Below are positions 13,848 to 15,396 of a DNA stretch of 15,396 nt, in pieces; within the stretch, counting starts at the first letter, position 1, and every line of letters starts with the position of its first letter. A program made the translations under genes and the position numbers. Origin of the DNA: JAABSP01 sp011390135 (lineage in GTDB: Bacteria; Desulfobacterota; Desulfobacteria; Desulfobacterales; JAABSP01). The stretch is taken from assembly GCA_011390135.1 (NCBI GenBank), contig JAABSZ010000087.1, positions 1 to 15,396 on the forward strand. The letters run 5' to 3'. A model generated the notes under the pieces. That model saw only the letters and a list, made by a program, of their open reading frames with translations, was not told the origin of the DNA and searched no databases.

Positions 13848-14501
13848 TTATAGATAAGAGGAGCGTTTGTTCCGCCTGGTTCGAACCCCGATGAGTATCC
13901 CCAGCAGCAGCACACCCGAACCGGCCAGAAACCATTTGATGTTCCGCTGCCGCTCCAGATTCTTGAGCTGGATTTCCAGGGTCTCCAGGCGTTGTGCCTG
14001 CTGGTCCCGTTCCGTTGCGCTCCGTTCGAATGCGTTCTTCATCTTGAGGTAATCCGCGCAGTCGGTCTGAAGGCTCTGGTAGGAGGTGTTCAGGTTTTCA
14101 AGCTGGTCCGCCTTGCTCTGAAGCGCATCGCTCAGGCGGCTGTTCTCCTCGGTCAGGGTCGTGTTCTGCCCTTTAAGCTTCTCCATCTCCCCGGCCAACT
14201 GCTGCTTCTCCTCCTTCACCTTGGCCAGCTCCAGCTTGTTGGGAACCTGGGCCGTCAGAAATCGGCTGAGGACCCAGCCGGTCTTGCCGCTGGGAAGCTT
14301 CACCTCGCTCCAGCTTCCTTCTGTACGGATCAGCTCCACCCGCTGTCCTGATTCGAGTTCGTCCACAACCTTGTGCGCGACCCCGGGCCCGGTTCTGAAG
14401 GTGATTTTAATGATATCATTGACATATCGAGACTGTGCCAATCCCCATGCGGGAAAGAGCAGGAAAAGTAGAAAGATGCCTGCAATCTTTATTGATTTCA
14501 T
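13848..14501 (-). CDS. SH3-domain, coiled-coil membrane protein (TIGR04211/YgiM-like)
   Basis: The 217 residues begin with a signal peptide (1-22: MKSIKIAG, a Leu/Phe core, then GLAQS). A bacterial SH3 domain at about 25-85 follows, with VNDIIKITFRTGPG, LESGQRVELI and GWVLSRFL. A long coiled coil spans about 90-186, a transmembrane helix 187-206 (WFLAGSGVLLLGILIGV), and a short basic tail RTRRNKRSSYL comes last. This order is that of the YgiM/TIGR04211 SH3 family: an inner-membrane anchored protein whose SH3 domain faces the periplasm, perhaps binding peptidoglycan. Its role is not well defined. The ATG is preceded by eight A, with GGAG about 11 nt upstream, so initiation may be modest. It is followed on the same strand by nadB after 40 nt, and a consensus-like promoter lies about 80 nt upstream. 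Confidence 0.88.
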   Translation of the reverse strand: MKSIKIAGIFLLFLLFPAWGLAQSRYVNDIIKITFRTGPGVAHKVVDELESGQRVELIRTEGSWSEVKLPSGKTGWVLSRFLTAQVPNKLELAKVKEEKQQLAGEMEKLKGQNTTLTEENSRLSDALQSKADQLENLNTSYQSLQTDCADYLKMKNAFERSATERDQQAQRLETLEIQLKNLERQRNIKWFLAGSGVLLLGILIGVRTRRNKRSSYL

Positions 14502-14578
14502 TTTTTTTATGGCTCCGTCATTCGGATTTCGTCCGGATGTATCCGGTATTCTTCTGCGTCATAATAAAAAAGGTTCGT

Positions 14579-14609
14579 ATTATACTTCGGAGAACCGTGA
14601 ATCTGTCAA
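14579..14609 (-). promoter_or_regulatory. Promoter of the SH3-domain gene, with a possible operator
   Basis: Perfect hexamers TTGACA (14604-14609) and TATAAT (14579-14584) are seen on the minus strand, but with a 19-nt spacer, longer than the optimal 17. An inverted repeat, GGTTC (14572-14576) and GAACC (14592-14596), flanks the -10 hexamer and could be an operator. A long spacer with a dyad is a known pattern for activator- or repressor-controlled promoters, for example MerR-family sites; here it is only suggestive. Confidence 0.55.
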
Positions 14610-14690
14610 TAATTTCTTTTCATTTTTTTGCGGTTATGCTATGATTCCAATTCTGTAATTTGTTGAATGACAAACAGGATACCCCTATTC

Positions 14691-15110
14691 ATGATTGTAT
14701 TCGATCTGCAATGCAGCAGCGGACATAAATTCGAAGGATGGTTCGACGACAGCGACGCGTATGAGGATCAGCATCAGCGTTCCCTGATCGCCTGTCCGAT
14801 CTGCAGCGATACCCATATCTCCAAAGCCCCGACCGCATTTGCCATCAAATCGTCACAGCCGGCCCCATCGGCTCCCAATACCGAGGCTCAGCTCATGGCC
14901 CTTGCGGAAAAGATCTCCGACATTGTGGAGAAGAACTTTGAAAACGTCGGCTGCGGGTTTGCCAAAGAGGCGCTGAAGATCCATTACGGGGTTTCAGAGC
15001 CGCGCAACATCCGCGGCGTAACCACGCAGGAGGAGGAGAAGACCTTGAAAGAGGAGGGCATCCAGTATTTCAAAGTCCCGGTCTCCTCCACCGATTCCGA
15101 TGATGCCTGA
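14691..15110 (+). CDS. DUF1178 family protein
   Basis: A small protein of 139 residues. MIVFDLQCSSGHKFEGWF is the characteristic N-terminus of DUF1178, with C8 and H12 followed by C35 and C38 in ACPICSD, which likely form a zinc-ribbon-like site. The middle (about 50-60) is low-complexity Ser/Pro/Ala, and the C-terminal part contains VGCGFAKEALKIHYGVSEPRNIRG, described in this family as a conserved block (about 85-110). The start is placed at 14691 because the family begins with MI-F-L; an in-frame ATG at 14667 would add eight residues with no ribosome-binding site. It is convergent with fabD, 43 nt apart, and divergent from the SH3 gene. The function of DUF1178 is unknown. Confidence 0.9.
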   Translation: MIVFDLQCSSGHKFEGWFDDSDAYEDQHQRSLIACPICSDTHISKAPTAFAIKSSQPAPSAPNTEAQLMALAEKISDIVEKNFENVGCGFAKEALKIHYGVSEPRNIRGVTTQEEEKTLKEEGIQYFKVPVSSTDSDDA

Positions 15111-15153
15111 TCTCCTGGCGCTGCCGATTCGAATTCTGGTTCCTCGCCTTTGA

Positions 15154-15396
15154 TTACTCGGCCCCCTCCTCGGCAAATTTTTCCAATCCCTTAATATCAT
15201 TCACCGAATAGATTCGGATCTCCGTCTTTTTGGGAAGACTCTTTTTTAGAAGGTTGGAGAGCACTTTTCCGGGTCCAACCTCCACAAAGACGGTTCCGCC
15301 CTCTTCAACGAGCCGCTGCATTGTATCATACCAGCGGACCGGGCTGCAGAGCTGACTGGCCATGATCTCCCGGATCCTATCCGGCTCCGATGCGGT
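15154..15396 (-). CDS. fabD: Malonyl-CoA:ACP transacylase, 3' end (truncated by window edge)
   Basis: The last 80 codons of a gene that begins beyond the right edge. The C-terminal signature of FabD is clear: REIMASQLCSPVRWYDTM, then FVEVGPGKVLSNLLKK (15215-15262 region). FabD transfers malonyl groups from CoA to acyl carrier protein to supply fatty-acid elongation. The catalytic Ser and His lie in the missing part, so activity cannot be judged. An acyltransferase domain of a polyketide synthase ends similarly, but the immediate stop after EKFAEEGAE favours stand-alone FabD. No clear hairpin terminator was seen in the 43-nt gap to the converging DUF1178 gene. Confidence 0.9.
   Translation of the reverse strand, partial: TASEPDRIREIMASQLCSPVRWYDTMQRLVEEGGTVFVEVGPGKVLSNLLKKSLPKKTEIRIYSVNDIKGLEKFAEEGAE

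Noticed and set aside
13808..13915. N-terminal extension of nadB by 36 codons
   Set aside because: The extension overlaps the SH3-domain gene and shows no family similarity; MEIKTDFLVIGSG is the standard start.
14667..14690. Upstream ATG for the DUF1178 gene
   Set aside because: It has no ribosome-binding site and the family N-terminus begins at the next ATG.

Overview
The window looks like a chromosomal stretch from a Gram-negative, probably anaerobic bacterium of the Desulfobacterota (former Deltaproteobacteria). This is an inference from gene content: an 886-residue DHH-CBS-poly(A)-polymerase type tRNA nucleotidyltransferase, a MoaD-like carrier paired with a HesA/MoeB-type E1 enzyme, L-aspartate oxidase, QueD, and a TIGR04211/YgiM-like SH3 protein. 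No rRNA, tRNA, transposase, integrase or CRISPR array was seen. Most of the window is G+C-rich with tightly packed genes. The first ~1.5 kb is clearly more A+T-rich and loosely packed.

Layout. (1) 1-1093, minus: 5' part of a secreted protein with cadherin/Ig-like repeats, cut by the left edge. (2) 1094-1530: the only long gene-free stretch, holding degenerate ~50-bp direct repeats and an octamer tandem repeat at the pyrF ribosome-binding site. (3) 1531-2271, plus: pyrF, converging with (4) a five-gene minus-strand unit from 7439 to 2259: MoaD/ThiS-like carrier, E1-like activating enzyme, DUF29-like protein, DegV-family protein and the large tRNA nucleotidyltransferase. Its junctions are 2 nt, 36 nt, 38 nt and a 4-nt ATGA overlap. 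(5) 7534-10525, plus: an AEC-family permease followed by two nucleotide-sugar epimerases, the first starting at TTG and the second a UDP-glucuronate 4-epimerase type. (6) 14501-10513, minus: SH3-domain membrane protein, nadB, dnaJ (with its own good sigma70-type promoter) and queD. (7) 14691-15110, plus: a DUF1178 protein. (8) 15154-15396, minus: the 3' end of fabD, cut by the right edge.

How the genes work together. Most genes are housekeeping: pyrimidine (pyrF), NAD (nadB), queuosine/7-deazaguanine (queD), fatty acid (fabD), protein folding (dnaJ) and tRNA 3'-end synthesis. The epimerase pair should feed galacto-configured sugars into surface polysaccharide. The best candidate for a less-described system is the five-gene unit, which couples a sulfur-carrier/E1 pair to a DUF29 protein, an atypical DegV protein and a multidomain tRNA-end enzyme. 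Its joint role is not established by the sequence. A second theme is short tandem repeats of 8, 11 and 10 bp sitting exactly at gene boundaries (pyrF start, permease stop, dnaJ stop), and two convergent gene pairs that each overlap by 13 bp.
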